From: Bothriochloa decipiens
Taxonomy: Eukaryota; Streptophyta; Magnoliopsida; Poales; Poaceae
Direction of reading: 5' to 3'
DNA length: 64,000 bases
Assembly: GCA_023333625.1 (NCBI GenBank)
Contig: CM041636.1
Location: 44,094,412-44,158,411 of the forward strand
Shown here: one piece after another, positions 35,693-50,000 of the stretch
How positions within the stretch are numbered: position 1 is the first letter of the stretch
How the letters are laid out: the number at the start of each line of letters is the position of its first letter
Notes under the pieces: model-generated
Told to the model about the DNA's origin: nothing
The model's input: the letters and a program-made list of their open reading frames with translations, nothing else
Database searches by the model: none
Program-made: the position numbers and the translations under genes

Positions 35693-38600
35693 CTCCACAA
35701 AACAAAACATCAAAGAGAAAGAGAAAAATAAAGTGGGTGGGATATTGAGGATGCATGCGGATATGATGCCAAGCCTGGATAGCTTTACCTAACACCACTG
35801 TTTCAGCAACTGAAAGATGGTGTAAGTGATTTATCAGTAATATCAATGATAACGAATGCAATGACCCCCTTCTAGAATGAGGTAGGTCAGGTGCAAAACA
35901 TACTTCAAATCTTTGTCATTGCATCAGAACCAGCACCTAACAAGAGAAGTGAGTAAAAAGATACTACAACATCCAGCACACCCACCAGGCCAATAAAGGT
36001 GTGAGGATATGGTAGGCTCAATGGATTGGAAGCTTCTATAGATCTTTGTCATTTCATCACCCAGGCGGCTAGGCCACCTAACATGCAGATAACAAGAGGT
36101 ATTCTTTCATATTTTCTGGAATGACATCACTACTAGAACCTCTGGTGATAATTCATTGAACCGCTGTCCCTGTCTAACTCCCATTTCCAGGAGATAGTCA
36201 AAAACATTTTAGGAAAAAACAAACTTATCTGTTACATTTCTGTCGTTCCAATTTCAAGCATACCATGTAATTAATTAATATAGTCATTCATGTTCTCTAG
36301 TAAATCATGATAATGCAAGAGAAATTAAACAGTCTACAGCATGTAAGATATAGCGTAACTTGTGCTGGTGAGCTAACCAATAAACCTGTATAGTATATTC
36401 AGAAGAAGAGCTTATTGCCCTTCTCGAGGATTCAGGATAGGCCTTTACAGTGAGTGATTTACGAATTTCGCAATTTGGCTTGTTAATGCAAAACAAAAGT
36501 GTGTCAGAGATAAATGCTTATTGGGACAGAAGCTTATGCAGAGAGGTTTGAGTTTAAATGAACTCGATAATACCAATCAGCTGCAGAAAGATGATGCCAT
36601 GTGTAGCTAAAGAAAAGTAAACAGATTTCCAAGAAGGCAACTGTATCATCTGAAGATGTCATCCTAAGAACAAACATGATTTTGATGATTAGTTTTAAAC
36701 CACAAGATATAAATTCTATTCTCTTATTCATGACACAAGCTAAATCATTAGATGGGATAAGGTTGAAAACATATGGAGCACTTGGCTAAATGTTCAGAAA
36801 TGAAATATACTGAATTCCTTAATGGGCTTGGTGGCCAGTTAATGGAAAGTGCATTGACATGGACCAAATTGTTGCTTAAGCATTTAAAGGGAAGCAATAA
36901 CTAAAAAGGCCAGTATTGGGTCATGGGCCTGAAATCTATAGCATCATTTGATCATATAATAGCAAACGAGCAAAACAGTTTTAAAAGAAAATGATCAAAG
37001 TGATACATAGTCTACTGGATTCGAAAAAACATCAAAGTTGTGAATGACTATAAACAAATCATTTGAATGCATATAGTACAAATTTCAACCCAAGAATAAA
37101 TATACTAGAGTGCATTGAGGGGAGAACGGTCATCCACATTCACTTATATATCTGGTTGATTGCATAGCAGAACCAAAACTGCCTTAGCAAACCGTTATTA
37201 GGTAAGCAGATGACTTATCTTGAGCCCAATACTCCAATGCCCACCAGTGATTGCCCATACATGTTGTTATTGATACATTTCTGTTTGTGGCTGCAAAATT
37301 AAATTGACAGGTCCAACCTTGAGCTTTGCTGACATCTGCACATGCACAGTACCTATGTAGATCATGGCACTTATGAGTTATTCAGCCTCAGTCAGCGAGC
37401 ATCACTAGCTAGTCACTGACTCCCCCGAACCCCTCAGGAAAAAAAACACACACACACACACACGCACAAGAGCTGCTCAAGTGGTGCACCGTACAGTACA
37501 TGATTTAATTTATCCTGTTTGATTTGTAGAAATTTTGTATTCCTCAAGGAGAAACTGCTAACCGACTCCTCACTCCTCGAATCGATTCGTTCCTCCACAG
37601 GTTCCGCCGACCAAATTAACCCCAGACCACCAATTCGTCCCCACGGGAACTGAATCGATCACCTGAAGGGCGCAGCAACGGTTAGCACAGCACTGGTGCG
37701 CATAACTAACCCTAGCTAGACGAAATGGGAACAACTCTGCGGGGGAGCACGAGTGCCTCACCGAGCTAGGAGTAGTGGATGCGTCGTCGGAGGCGCCCGC
37801 CGCGCGGCGGCTCCCACGTCCCTGCCCCGGCCAACAGGCGGCGAGACGGCGATCGGGCCTCTCCGCGGCCACGCCGGCGGCGAGCCCCGCGAGTCGGAGG
37901 GATTTCAAATGGGAGCGGAGTTTTTCTGCGTGGTGTTTGATTCGCGAAATGGGAGCGGAGTCCTCGGCGATGGCGCACGAGCGCGAACAACGCGGCGGAG
38001 GGGGTTTGCCGCGTCAGGCCGATGATTCGGGGTTTTGCTTTTGCGTTTGCAAGCAAAGATACATTTTACAAATTTGTAATTATACAAAGGGCTCTTGGGT
38101 CGGAGTTTTTTTTTTCTCTCGAAAGAAGCTAAAAATATTCTTCTTCCACGCTTTAACTCTTTCATTCACTCGAATACTATCAATTATCAAATAGACCGTC
38201 CATTTAAATATAAGACATTTTAGATATTATAATAAGTCGAGCACAGGGGTGCACGTGACAGCCCTGAGCATGACTTGGGGGCAGCGACAAGGCTGCTACG
38301 GTGGCGTGAGGGGCAGCAGCGCGCGGCGTGAGGGGCGGCGGCGGTGGAGAGAGAGAGCGAGGTAGATAAGAATTACCTCTTCTATTATTGAGTTGACCTG
38401 ATTATAATTGGAGAGTATTTATAGCCCTATGGGTCTTGCTTAGACTCGAAGCTATCCAAGAGAATTCATGCGGATATTCTTTTTCTTTATTTTACATCCC
38501 CTAATTATAGAAAGTACTTTATTGATGGAAGGCTGACGTGACGAAGCGACGATGGCGGCGGCGGCGCCCAGCGCGTGCGCGCGTGGGGAGGCGGTGGCTA

Positions 38601-39744
38601 GGCCCCTTCTCTTGTTGCGTGCTGCCTAATCGCAGCCCATGTTGCTGTCATCCTCCTCTTGGCCTAAGATTGGTCCAATTTCTTAGCAAAGTAGGTAGAC
38701 CGTAGTTATACTTGTTACAGTTATGCATCACATCTTATATTGCATAGGCTAAGCAATGTTTTGAGAAAGGCTATAACATTTTAAATTTAAAACGAATAGA
38801 ATATACTTTATGATACTAGATGCTAAACCTTTACCGTCACATGCTTTGTCAAAACACGTGACATGTTGGTCGCATAAGAGATCTTTTATCTACTTATTAA
38901 ACTATTTTAGGGGATCGTTGCATAAAAACATAGGCACAAAACTATTATGGTGATAAAGAGACCTTTTCATGTAGTGTTGCTCATGAACTTTTTTTTTTTC
39001 ACTTCGGACTTATTAAATTGTCGACCAGTTGAGATCGCCTAAATTTTTAAGTCAGCGAACCTCTAACTATACTTCAAATATCACTATTCGCAGTATATCG
39101 AATAAATAAGCTATCAATACATGGAAAATCTAATAAAAACAATTACTCCTTAGATATTTTTGAAAAATAGATGTTATATACTTTTTTCTAAATTTGCTTA
39201 ATATAAAGTTCACTTATGGTAAATGGTTTATATTTTGTAAATAGGTGGGGTATTACTCTCTCTCGGTTGGCATGTAAATTTTATTCATTTTCTATTAAAA
39301 AATATGATTTTTGGTTATAAATAGTGTATTTTTTTAAAAAGCTTTTAAAATATATTATTATGTGTATTTTATCACGGTAAAAATTATGATCACATTTGTC
39401 CAGTCACTCTTAATCAAAATTGTTGGTTCTGTCACTGTCCACGTCAACTATGTTTGATCATATACTATTTGAAAAAAATCTTTGAAGCTTCACAGTAGAC
39501 AATTATATGAATTATATTTCTAAAAGTATTTCTCATAGTGAATTTAATCATATAAACATTTAATATCATTAGCTCTTATTTTTTAAAAGTATAACCAAAG
39601 ATATAGATATTGCCTTAAGATAGATAAGATATAATGATAATACAACCAAGCTCTTCATTGTCTTGGCGTACCTTCATCACACAGGAAGAAGGAAATAACG
39701 AAGGATGCCTGTGGTGCATTTACACGGTTTTGTTATGATTTTTC
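35693..39744. other. Intergenic DNA, possible minus-strand leader exon
   Basis: Mostly AT-rich spacer with a CA repeat at 37446-37463. At about 37760-38050 there is a GC-rich island whose minus strand ends in a good donor (AGCTCG|GTGAGG). It could be the noncoding first exon of a minus-strand transcript running into 34-37 kb, but I could not find convincing coding exons there. Confidence 0.35.
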
Positions 39745-39945
39745 TCATGTTTGCCCCGTGATTTTATTCACAGGGTACAACATTTCAAAGGGCTTGCGCG
39801 GAAAAAACCTCTCTCCGCCTACCTTCCTCCTCCGTACGAGGCAGCTCGTGCTGGTTCGAGACTGAGCGACACCCCCGCAGGCCGCAGCACGCCCGCGGCC
39901 TCCCACCGCGCAGATCTCGCCGCCGCCGCCGCCGCCGCCGCCGAG

Positions 39946-40374
39946 ATGCTCCGCCGCGGCGTGCTCCTCCTCGCGGCCGTCCTCCTGATCGCCGTCGCAC
40001 GCTCGCCGCTCGCGTACGCCTCGGAGGCCGACCACAAGGTGCCCGCCCCTCCATCCCAACCCTAGATCCGACCGAACACTCCCGTCCTTGGCTGGATCCG
40101 GCGAGGCGCGGCGCCGCGCGGCGATCTGGGTGTCCCGCGCGCCGCTGGGCCGTTGGGGGATCGCGTGCTTAGTTAGTACCAGGGGGGACGGCTTTGGTCT
40201 GTAGCTCCGTGGTGCCAAATTCTAGGCGCTTACCGATTTGCAGTTATGATGAGCGTGATGACGGGTTGAGGGCTGTTTCAGAAGCTGGTTGGTTTCATCC
40301 TGGCTGCTATGGGGAGTGTGGGCAGGAAATTGGGACAGCCACGTTCAGACAAAAGTTTGTTCCTTTTGTTTGTG

Positions 40375-40407
<33 letters not shown>

Positions 40408-43400
40408 GAAGGGCAGCCCTGGTGCAAGCGGTAGAGCTTTACCGTCTGTGACCAAGAGGTCCAGGATTCAAGCCCCAGCCTCTGCACATTTGTGCAGGGA
40501 TGGCTGCCGGCTATTTTCTCTTCCCCAGACCCCGCAGTGCGGGAATGTATATATATATACCATCCTCGTTGAGGAACAGCTGGGTTCTAGTTGCGTCATT
40601 GCAGGCCTCGTGTAAGATTAAAGATATATACAGGGAAATTTCTTTGCTTACAATTACATGCTTGTTTTCTTGCTCTTTCTTATTAGACGGTGGTGCATGT
40701 CATGTTACTGAAAAGGCACAATGCATGCATTTCATCGCGGGCTTACAGTTGTTATGCTACATACACTTTAATTCAGTGGTTATCGTGGGGATTTCATCGC
40801 GGAGAATACTAGTTGAGCATGCTGTAGTGGCCTTTGACCTGATAGTTCGAACACGAATACATCTTTGTTCTTCATTTTTTAGTTACAATAAAATTCTGGA
40901 CCTAGATTACTCATGGTTGGCTAAGAAGGGATGAGCTTTAGCACACTGGCAGATCCTTGCAGCAATGTCCTGGGGGTAGAAGTTCTGTTTTGGACAGCAT
41001 TTAGACCTGTCAGAATCATTATTTTGAGTATCTTCTGATCCGTATGTTGAGTGTTACTCTGTGATGTAAAGTCAGGCCTTGATGTCATTAGCCAGAAACT
41101 TTTGATTACTAAGGTAAAACGATATGTGGATTATGGAAGTCCTAGTTAGACTGCTTACCCTTTTGTTTCTGACTAGAAGGTCTGCTCTATGTTAGAGTCC
41201 ATGAAATATCTTCATCTCTGATGATTAGTGATTAGAAGACTGAATCCCTGGGCTTAAGAAATATCAGAGTACTTTTCCCTGATATGGTTGGGGCTGTTTC
41301 AAATTAAGCATTTAGTCGTCATGATCGCTGTGCTTCTATATCTTTCACTGTTACCCTTGATGCTACAATATTCAGAAAACTTGTTTCATAAAACCAGAAC
41401 CGGCTTAAATGTTGCTGTCTTTTCAAAATTTACCTGCACTGAATTTACTATGATGAGAATGCCTTCATCTACTATAAGCATTGCAGCTTCTAATTATTTT
41501 TCTTATGTGCAGTATAAAACAGAAGAACCTGTTAAGCTATGGGTAAACAAGGTTGGGCCTTACAATAACCCTCAAGAAACTTACAACTATTACAGTCTCC
41601 CATTTTGTCAACCATCTGAAAACCCTGCACATAAATGGGGTGGTCTCGGAGAGGTCCTTGGTGGAAATGAGCTGATTGATAGCCAGATCGATTTGAAGTT
41701 CATAAGTATGCTTGCCTTCTCTTGACATCCTCCTGAAGTTTCTTTATTTCTTGGACCATGCATTGATGCATGTTCATTCCTGTGACTGAATTGATTTATG
41801 TCATTGGGTTTTCATTTGAATGTTTCTTTTGTTTTAGAAAATGTGGACAAGGGGGCCATTTGCACAATTGAACTTGATGCTCAAAAGGTTCAGCAATTTG
41901 CTAATGCCATCGAAAACTCATATTGGTTTGAGCTTTTCATAGGTATGGAAAATCCTCATTTAGTTTTATGCTGATCCGCATTTCTTGGATGCTTTATCTT
42001 GTTCCTGACATACTTTGTGTCAACATTTTGCTCCAATGCTTACCGTGGTTCAATAACCTAGATGATCTGCCATTGTGGGGTATGTGGTTTTATACCTGTC
42101 CATTTCTGTTGCACAAATTATTTCTATTTTCGTTTGAAATAATGGAGCCAGTTTCCCTCTGAGCAGGTTTTGTTGGGGAGACTGACAAAAACAATGAGAA
42201 CAAGCACTACCTTTACACTCATAAGAATATCATTGTTAAATACAATGGTAACAGGGTATGTATTGTACAGTAATAACCAAGGATTAGCTGAGACCTATAT
42301 GTTAGCTAATTGAATTTCCTCTGCAGATAATTCATGTGAATCTAACTCAAGAGTCACCTAAGCTTCTTGAAGCTGGTAAAAAGTTGGATATGACTTATTC
42401 AGTAAAGTGGGTGCAAACAAATGTGGCATTTGCACGGCGTTTCGAGGTTTACTTAGACTACCCGTTCTTTGAACACCAGGTAATTCTTGCTTGCACCAGA
42501 GGCAACATACCATTTCAAAATGACACTTTGGAAATGACACTTTGGTCTTCTTTCCTTGACTCTGACAAAGGCATTGCTGTCTGTCTGAAGCAATTACAAG
42601 ATGTCTGATCTCTTTTTTCCTTGTTCAGATTCATTGGTTCTCCATCTTCAATTCATTCATGATGGTTATTTTCTTGACTGGTTTAGTGTCAATGATATTG
42701 ATGAGGACACTAAGAAATGATTATGCAAAATATGCTCGTGAAGATGATGATCTGGAATCACTTGTAAGTTCTGAACCAAGAATCTGTAGCACGTCAAGAT
42801 ACTTATATATTTCTCATTTTGTCTGCTAATGTAACTTAATGTTCCCCAATTGATTTTATCTATATCGTATGATATTTCTAAAATAGAAAAATCATTTAGC
42901 CAAGTATTATAGAAAAACCCATCCATCATTTTTCCTGCCAGGAATCTAATATTTCTGAAAGAAATAAGAAATCAATTTACCAAAAATCAAATTGAATCAT
43001 ACAAGTTCCAAGTAACAAGTTTTTCTTTGACTTGATGGATTGTTCAGAATTAAGATATGGGTTTCCTTTTTTCAGGAGCGAGATGTTAATGAGGAATCCG
43101 GGTGGAAGCTTGTCCATGGTGATGTGTTCCGACCTCCTCGCAGCCTGGTGTTTCTTTCTGCCCTTGTTGGTATTGGCACTCAGCTGGCAGCTCTTATCCT
43201 GCTTGTGATTGTGTTGGCCATTGTTGGCATGTTATATGTTGGGTAAGCTCATAACCAGCTTTCTTTATTTACTTTTTTTCTGCCTTGGATGTGCAAAATT
43301 CAGTTGTTTAATTGATGGAAGTGTTTTTTGGCTAACCAATATATTTTTCCAAACCTAAAAATTATGAATAAGAATGGCTTAGCTTTCAAAGGGCGTTCTT

Positions 43401-45112
43401 GTTTTACGCTTAATAAATTCTCTCTTTATTTAGACGAAATGATATGATGCAATTGATTTCTTTGGTTGGTTATTAGTCTCTGATTTTGATTTATGACCGC
43501 TGTAGGATGTTTAGATAAAATAGTTGCTTTTGCATAATCTGGCAATGCCTTTGGCAATATCCCTCTATTGACATCTGGAATAGTGCTCCATGAGATGTGA
43601 TGTGCATGAGCGAGCAACCTGAAATTTACAATCCATCCATTGTTCAGACTTGGAGAGCATGGAAAGTTTGTAACATAGAAGTTAGTAGAATCCTGCTTTA
43701 ATTAAACATTATATGTGAGTAATCCATAATGTAGATGCAAAACTATTCTTAGAGATCAACATATATGCTCTATCTATCAGATATATGAAGCCATCATCAC
43801 AACCTCTCATGCATTGCACTTGTACAAACTTCAGTTTTAACCAACAAGGATATTGTTCACCTTGTATGAGTATGCATTAACATTTTTGCTGAAGCCCCTA
43901 ACTAAAATGCTTTGTTCTATTCACCAGGCGAGGAGCTATCATCACAACATTTATTGTGTGCTATGCTCTTACATCTTTCATCTCTGGATATGTTAGTGGT
44001 GGCCTCTATTCAAGGAATGGCGGTATGATTTTGCACATTTTTTTTCAAGTCCTCTGTTATGCTTACCCATGTTATTTTGCTCCAATAAAGAGATTCTTGA
44101 ATTTGAAAAATTCCTGTTACCTTGTTCTTCACCTAAATGCACTACTTCATAAAATGGCAGGCAAAACCTGGATAAAGGCTATGATCCTTACAGCATCACT
44201 TTTTCCATTCTTGTGTTTCTCAATTGGATTGGTGTTAAACACTATTGCTATCTTCTACCGATCATTAGCGGCTATACCATTTGGCACAATGGTTGTCATG
44301 TTTGTTCTTTGGGCTTTCATCTCCTTCCCATTGGTTCTGTTGGGGACTGTAGTTGGTAGAAATTGGAGTGGTGCTCCCAACAACCCGTGTCGTGTGAAAA
44401 CCATCCCACGCCCTATTCCTGAGAAGAAGTGGTACCTTACACCTTCTGTTATTTCATTGATGGGTGGACTTCTCCCCTTCGGCAGCATCTTCATTGAGAT
44501 GTACTTTGTATTCACTTCCTTCTGGAACTACAAGGTAAAGAAAAACAATATATTGATGAATGTTCCACCGATTGGAAGTTTAGTTTGAATCACCAGCATT
44601 TGGAATGATCTCCACTACTTTCTTGCATCATCAAAGCTTGGTTCTTTTAGTTTCAAAGAATATTGAGTCCATCACTTGGTGCCTTGGCAGGTTTACTATG
44701 TCTATGGTTTCATGTTGCTGGTCTTTGTCATCCTCATAATAGTCACCATATGTGTCACTATTGTGGGTACTTATTTCTTGTTGAATGCTGAGAACTATCA
44801 TTGGCAATGGACATCATTCTTCTCTGCTGCTTCTACCGCCTTGTATGTATATCTATACTCCATATACTATTATCATGTGAAGACAAAGATGTCAGGCTTT
44901 TTCCAGACAAGCTTCTACTTTGGTTACACCTTGATGTTCTGTCTTGGATTGGGAATACTTTGCGGTGAGTTTTCAAACTATTTTTAATTTCATTTCAAGC
45001 TTACATAGCTCCTGTTTTGACACCCTTTCTATGTGTATATGTAGGTGCTGTTGGATATTTGGGCTCCACCCTATTTGTGAGGAGAATCTACAGAAATATC
45101 AAATGCGACTAA
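39946..45112 (+). CDS. TMN1: Transmembrane 9 superfamily protein (nonaspanin, TMN1 type)
   Basis: Twelve GT-AG exons: 39946-40038, 41513-41705, 41838-41942, 42062-42079, 42167-42255, 42327-42479, 42629-42763, 43076-43242, 43928-44022, 44161-44534, 44691-44964 and 45045-45112. They total 1764 nt, or 587 residues, the usual size of plant TMN1-like proteins. Residues 1-26 are a signal peptide (MLRRGVLLLAAVLLIAVARS...). The lumenal domain includes VGPYNNPQETYNYYSLPFCQ and DDLPLWGFVGE. Nine hydrophobic segments follow, from IHWFSIFNSFMMVIFL to the last exon. The C terminus RRIYRNIKCD carries the KXD/E-type Golgi-retention signal of the family. Nonaspanins act in the Golgi/endosome membrane and influence cargo sorting. 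Exon 4 is only 18 nt. The start follows a (CCG)n 5' UTR; an upstream in-frame ATG (39751) would put a non-signal extension first and is not favoured. Confidence 0.95.
40411..40545 (+). mobile_element. SINE in TMN1 intron 1, 3' end lost in TA repeat
   Basis: It starts GGCAGCCCTGGTGCAAGCGG (A box region). The B-box region GGATTCAAGCCCC and the body TCTGCACATTTGTGCAGGGA follow, up to CCCGCAGTGCGGGAATG. It sits between TA repeats at 40385-40407 and 40547-40559, so it probably inserted into a TA microsatellite. The family's last 25 or so bases (GGCACTGGGTACGCCC) are missing. Confidence 0.8.
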
Positions 45113-47031
45113 ACTTGGTCGAGGTTGTTAGCATGTCTTGTCACATTATGGTGCAGAGTAATACCTTGAGCTTCTGATTAACTTTTGAAACTACACAGGA
45201 GGTCGCTCTCCCTTCAGTTACTCTCTTCATCTTTTTTGGCCTATCTTCCGCCATGGAAGTGTGGAACTGCCATGATAAATGTATACCTATTAGTTGGGGA
45301 AGTAGTCAGAGTACTGGGAAGTACATGTAGGTTCTTTTTGTGTGGCCTCTCTTGGTCAATTGTAGGAGTACATTGATGAATATTACCGCAGTGCAGATTC
45401 CAGTGGGCTAGATTTGCCTCTCTTATGAGTCGCCACATCCAGTTTCCTATCCCCCTTGTAGTATAAGCAGGCTAATATATTGAAGTTAAGTATATGTTCT
45501 TAATGTCTTTGATTTATTTTTTGTTGTTGCACTTGAAAGTATACTGAAGATTTGAAGTAGACTTCAGTGCTTTGGTTGGTTTGCAGAAATCTAGGCCGAA
45601 TGACAATTGTAGACCTATCTTTGTCTAGTTAGCTGTTTGTGGGGCAGTATTTGTGAAGGGCACTGGGCACTTTTTGCAGTGATCATCCGATTTTTTCGAC
45701 TGTCAGAAATAACTACATAAACGTCCCATGTCCATGCCATGATCTGGGAATTGGACTTATATTCTATTATTATGGAGTTTATCATTAATGCCTATTGTTT
45801 TCATTTTAGTACTATTTTTTTTCGTTTTCTTTAGTTTGCATGATGTTTTATTTCTAGCCTATCCCAACTTGTTTGACAGTATGTGTTGGATAGGAAATCT
45901 CAATCTTATAATCACAGCAGCATCCACCTCACCTTTTTGTAGTGTGTTTGCACGCTGAATTCTGCAAAAATACTTTTGGTAGCACATTTACTACATTACA
46001 CATCAGGCACCACAACACTGCATCAAGGAGCCATAGAATTGGCATTCATTTAATTGTTGGTCGTTTTTTCTGATTCTTTTTCAAATAGGCAGGTGTTAGT
46101 GTAGTTTATAACAGATGTCAAGTTCATAAGATCAGTAACTTACTGGAAGTCATCGGTGTAGATAAAATAGGGATATACTACTTCCGAACCATTTCTTATG
46201 ATGTGTCAGTGTTATCTTGCATGATTGTTTTAGAACCAATTGGGGTTCTCAATGAGGTCGCTCTCGCCGAATTGATCGTCCATGTAGGATATACGCAAGA
46301 AATCCATTGTGGCAAGCAAAGATATTGTTTCTTTTGGAAGACCAGGGCATATGAGAGTATCTCAGCCAACGATGTGTTTATATGTTTATGTTGTGCCCCG
46401 CAGGAATCTTTTCTAGCCCTTGAAGATTGCTTGCAGTGCAGCAGCATTCCTGGTTTGCGCTCTGCAGTGCAGCAGCTAATATATGAAGAGCTTAATCCAG
46501 TGAGGGTGAAGTCTTTTGGAATGACACGGGCAAAGTGTCGACCAATGTGTGACTTGATTTAGCATTGCATAAGTGAACACCAGATTCGGATTAAATTTCC
46601 TTCTTGTTTCTATATCATCAACTGGGTTTCTTGGTTGAGCTTGTACTTGGCTATAGCTTCCTTTCTATATTCGTCTGTGTCATCATCGCCATTTGCAATC
46701 GCAATCTAGCCAACATTGGCAATATACAAGTATACAACTATGCTTGTGTCGCTATCGTAGACAATATTTAGCCAACAATGGTTTACAACTTCACGATCAA
46801 TTTACACCAAAAAATGACACCACACCGCGACCCGGCGGGGAGGGGGAGGCAAATCAGGCTATGGACCCTAATTGCAGCATGACGTAGGATTCACCCGGAA
46901 GCCATGCGTAGACTCTGCAAATCTGCAACGTTCTACATTTCCGTGAAATATACCCCATGCAGAAGTAGGTAACATTCGACATCAGACCAAACGTTTCGAC
47001 GCTAGGCTCACTGTCGTGCGCTACATACAGC
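45113..47031. other. TMN1 3' UTR and spacer before the MCTP gene
   Basis: The 3' UTR of TMN1 and AT-rich spacer. A 119-codon frame at 46203-46562 has no recognisable domain and sits in average spacer sequence; I leave it out. No TATA box stands out directly before 47032. Confidence 0.4.
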
Positions 47032-50000
47032 ATGAAGCTGGTGGTCGAGGTCGTCGGGGCGCACGACCTGCCGACGAGGCGCGGCCGCGGCGTCGTGACC
47101 CCGTTCGTGCAGGTCGCGTTCGGCGGCCAGCGCCACGCGACCGGCGTGAGGCCCGGCGAGGCCAGCCCGACGTGGAACGAGACGGTGGTCTTCGTAGTCG
47201 ACGCGATCGTCGCCGGCCGGCGGCGGCTCTCGGACCGTTCCATCGACGTCGGGGTCTACCACCGGCGCGCCTCGGGCCGCAAAAGCTGCCTCGGCCGCGT
47301 CCGCCTTTTCGGCGCGGCCGTCGCACCGTCCGCCCTGGAGGCCGTCCTCCTGCGCTGCCCACTCGACAAGCCCAGCTTCTTCTCCCGCGCGCGCGGCGAG
47401 GTCGCGTTCCGACTCTACCTGGCGCCGTACGGGCCGCCGGCCACTCCCGCCGCCGCCGCCGCCGCTGGCAATGCCTACTCTACCACGTATGCCACGACCA
47501 GCTTCAACGACACCGCCTCCATGGCGGGCGGCCCAGAGACTGTCGTCGGTGGCGCGAGCACGCCGTCCTCCCCTGCAATGGTGATCAAGAAGAAAAAACA
47601 GAGGAAAGAACCAGTGCAAGAGCCGCCGCCGGTGCATGTCTTCAACTCCATCCCCACGCAGTCCAGCACCGGGTCACTGATCTTCCCTCCACCACCGCCG
47701 CCGTCGCCCATGCCACCGCCCGCCGCCGCCGCCCCAAAGGCCACCAAGAAGGCGGCGGCTTCAGCCACCGGCGACGACGCCAAGGCGGCGGAGTACCTCA
47801 TGGTTGACAAGCTGGAGTTCCTGTACGTCAACGTAGTGCGCGCCAGGGGCCTCTCCGGTACGGCGGACCTCACGCCGGGCATCGACCCCTACGTGGAGGT
47901 CCGAGTGGGCAACTACTCGGCGGTGACACGTCATCTCGTCGCCAACCATGAACCAGAGTGGAACCAGGTGTTCGCCCTCTCCAAGGACCAGCTGCAGGCC
48001 GACAACGTGGAGGTGATCGTCAAGGACAAGAACCTCATCGTGTCGGACAGCGTCGTCGGCAGAGCTTCCCTGAGCATCGCCGATGTCCCAAGCTTGGCTC
48101 CTCCAAACCGCCCGCTGGCGCCTCAATGGTACGGGCTCAAGGGTGCCAGGGGCCAGTGGACCGGCGGCGAGGTCATGGTCGCCGCCTGGAAGGGGTCGCA
48201 GTCCGACGAGGCCTTCGCCGGCGCACTGCACGCCGACGCACACGACCTGGCACGGGCCGCCGTGGCCGCCACTCAGACCAAGTGCTACTTCGCGCCACGA
48301 CTGTGCTACCTCCGGTGCCACGTCATCGCCGCGCAAGACTTGGTCAGGAGCCGGTCTCCGTCGTCCCGGATGAGCGTGTTCACGAGTGTGCAGCTCGGCG
48401 CGCAGATATGGTGCACGCGGGCGTCGCCGAACGCCAAGTGGGACGAGGATTTCTTCCTCGTCGCGGCATGGCCGTTCGACGAGCCGCTGGAGATCGCCGT
48501 CATGGACGTCGTCTCACCGGAGCGGCACGAGCTGCTGGGCCAGGTCACGTTCCGCAAGGGAAGCATCAAGGTGCAGCAGTTCGACAAGATGAAGTCCAAG
48601 CCGCCGGCGCCGTTGTGGTACGACCTCGAGCTGCCGCGTTCGTCCGACAGCGGTGGCGGCGGCGGCGGCGGCGAGGGCGAAGATGTCCGGGACAGATCAG
48701 GACGGCGGCACGAGTTCAGGAGCAAGATACAGCTGCGCGTCTACTACGACGCGGCATACCACGTCCTCGACGAGGTCACGTCGTACGCTAGCGACTTCCA
48801 GCCGTCGGCGCGGCCGCTCCGGTCGCCGCCCATCGGTGTCCTCGAGCTCACCGTCCTGCGAGCAACCGGCCTCCGGTCAACGAAGTGGCGAGGGACCGTC
48901 GACGCCTACTGCGTGGCCAAGTACGGGCACAAGTGGATCCGGACACGGACGCTCCTCGACACGGCCTCGCCGAGCTGGCAGGAGCAGTTCACGTTCGACG
49001 TGTTCGACCCCTGCACCGTGCTCACCGTCGCCGTCTTCGACAACACCCAGCTCTCCTCCGCCGGCGATGCCTCGCGCCGCGGCGACGACGCCACCGACGC
49101 GCCGCTGGGCAAGGTCCGCATCCGCGTCTCCACGCTGGCCTCCGGCCGCACGTACGAGCACCCGTACTCCCTGTTCGTGGCGCAACCCACGGGGCTCCTC
49201 CGGTGCGGCGAGCTCCACCTCGCCGTCCGGTTCACGCAAACGGCGTGGCTCGACATGATGTCGCTGTACCTCCGGCCGCCGCTGCCGAACCAGCACTTCG
49301 CGAAGCCGATCCCGACGCACCTCGTCCCGAGGCTCCGGCGGCACGCCGCCGACCTCGTCGCGTCCCGCCTGGCGCGCGCGGAGCCGCCGCTGCTCCCGGC
49401 CGCCGTGCACTACCTCCTCCGCGACCCGGAGAGCTACGCCGCGTACAGCATGCGCAGGTCGACCGCCGCGCGAGCGCGCCTGATCGACGCCGTGCTGGCC
49501 CCCGCCGCCGCGCTCGCGCGCTGGTTCCGGGGCGTCCGCGACTGGGACAACCCGGTCACCACCGTCCTCGTCATGGTCGTGTTCCTCCTGCTGGCGTGGA
49601 TGCCCTCCCTCATCCTTCCGACCTTCTTCCTCTACCTATTCGCCGTCGGTGCGTGGAACTTCGTCTGGCGGCGGCCGGCGCGGCCGGCCCAGATGGAGCA
49701 CTACGGCGACGGCGTGCCCCAGGCCATGTTCGAGGAGGAGTTCGACGCCGGTCCGCGGTCGGGGACCCCGTCGGAGGCAGTGCTGCAGTGGTACTTGCGA
49801 CTCCGGGAGACGGCCGCTGGCATTCAGGGGTTCGTCGGCGACGTCGCCTCGCAGGGCGAGCGCGTGCACGCGGTGCTGCAGTGGAGGGACGGCCGCGCCA
49901 CGGTGATCGCGCTCGTGGCGGTGGCCGCGCTCACCGTCGTGACCTACGCGGTGCCGTTCAGGGCGCTGGTGTCTGTCGCCGGGGTCTACGCGATGAGGCA

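Noticed and set aside
39751..39945. N-terminal extension of TMN1 from an upstream in-frame ATG
   Set aside because: It would bury the signal peptide, runs through a (CCG)n leader and lacks any family similarity; the ATG at 39946 gives a standard signal peptide.
40411..40545. A functional tRNA gene
   Set aside because: A and B box-like sequences are present, but no cloverleaf can be formed and the body matches two other SINE copies in the window.
46203..46562. A 119-codon frame between TMN1 and the MCTP gene
   Set aside because: No domain and no splice or promoter context was seen. It could be a gene fragment but cannot be supported from sequence alone.
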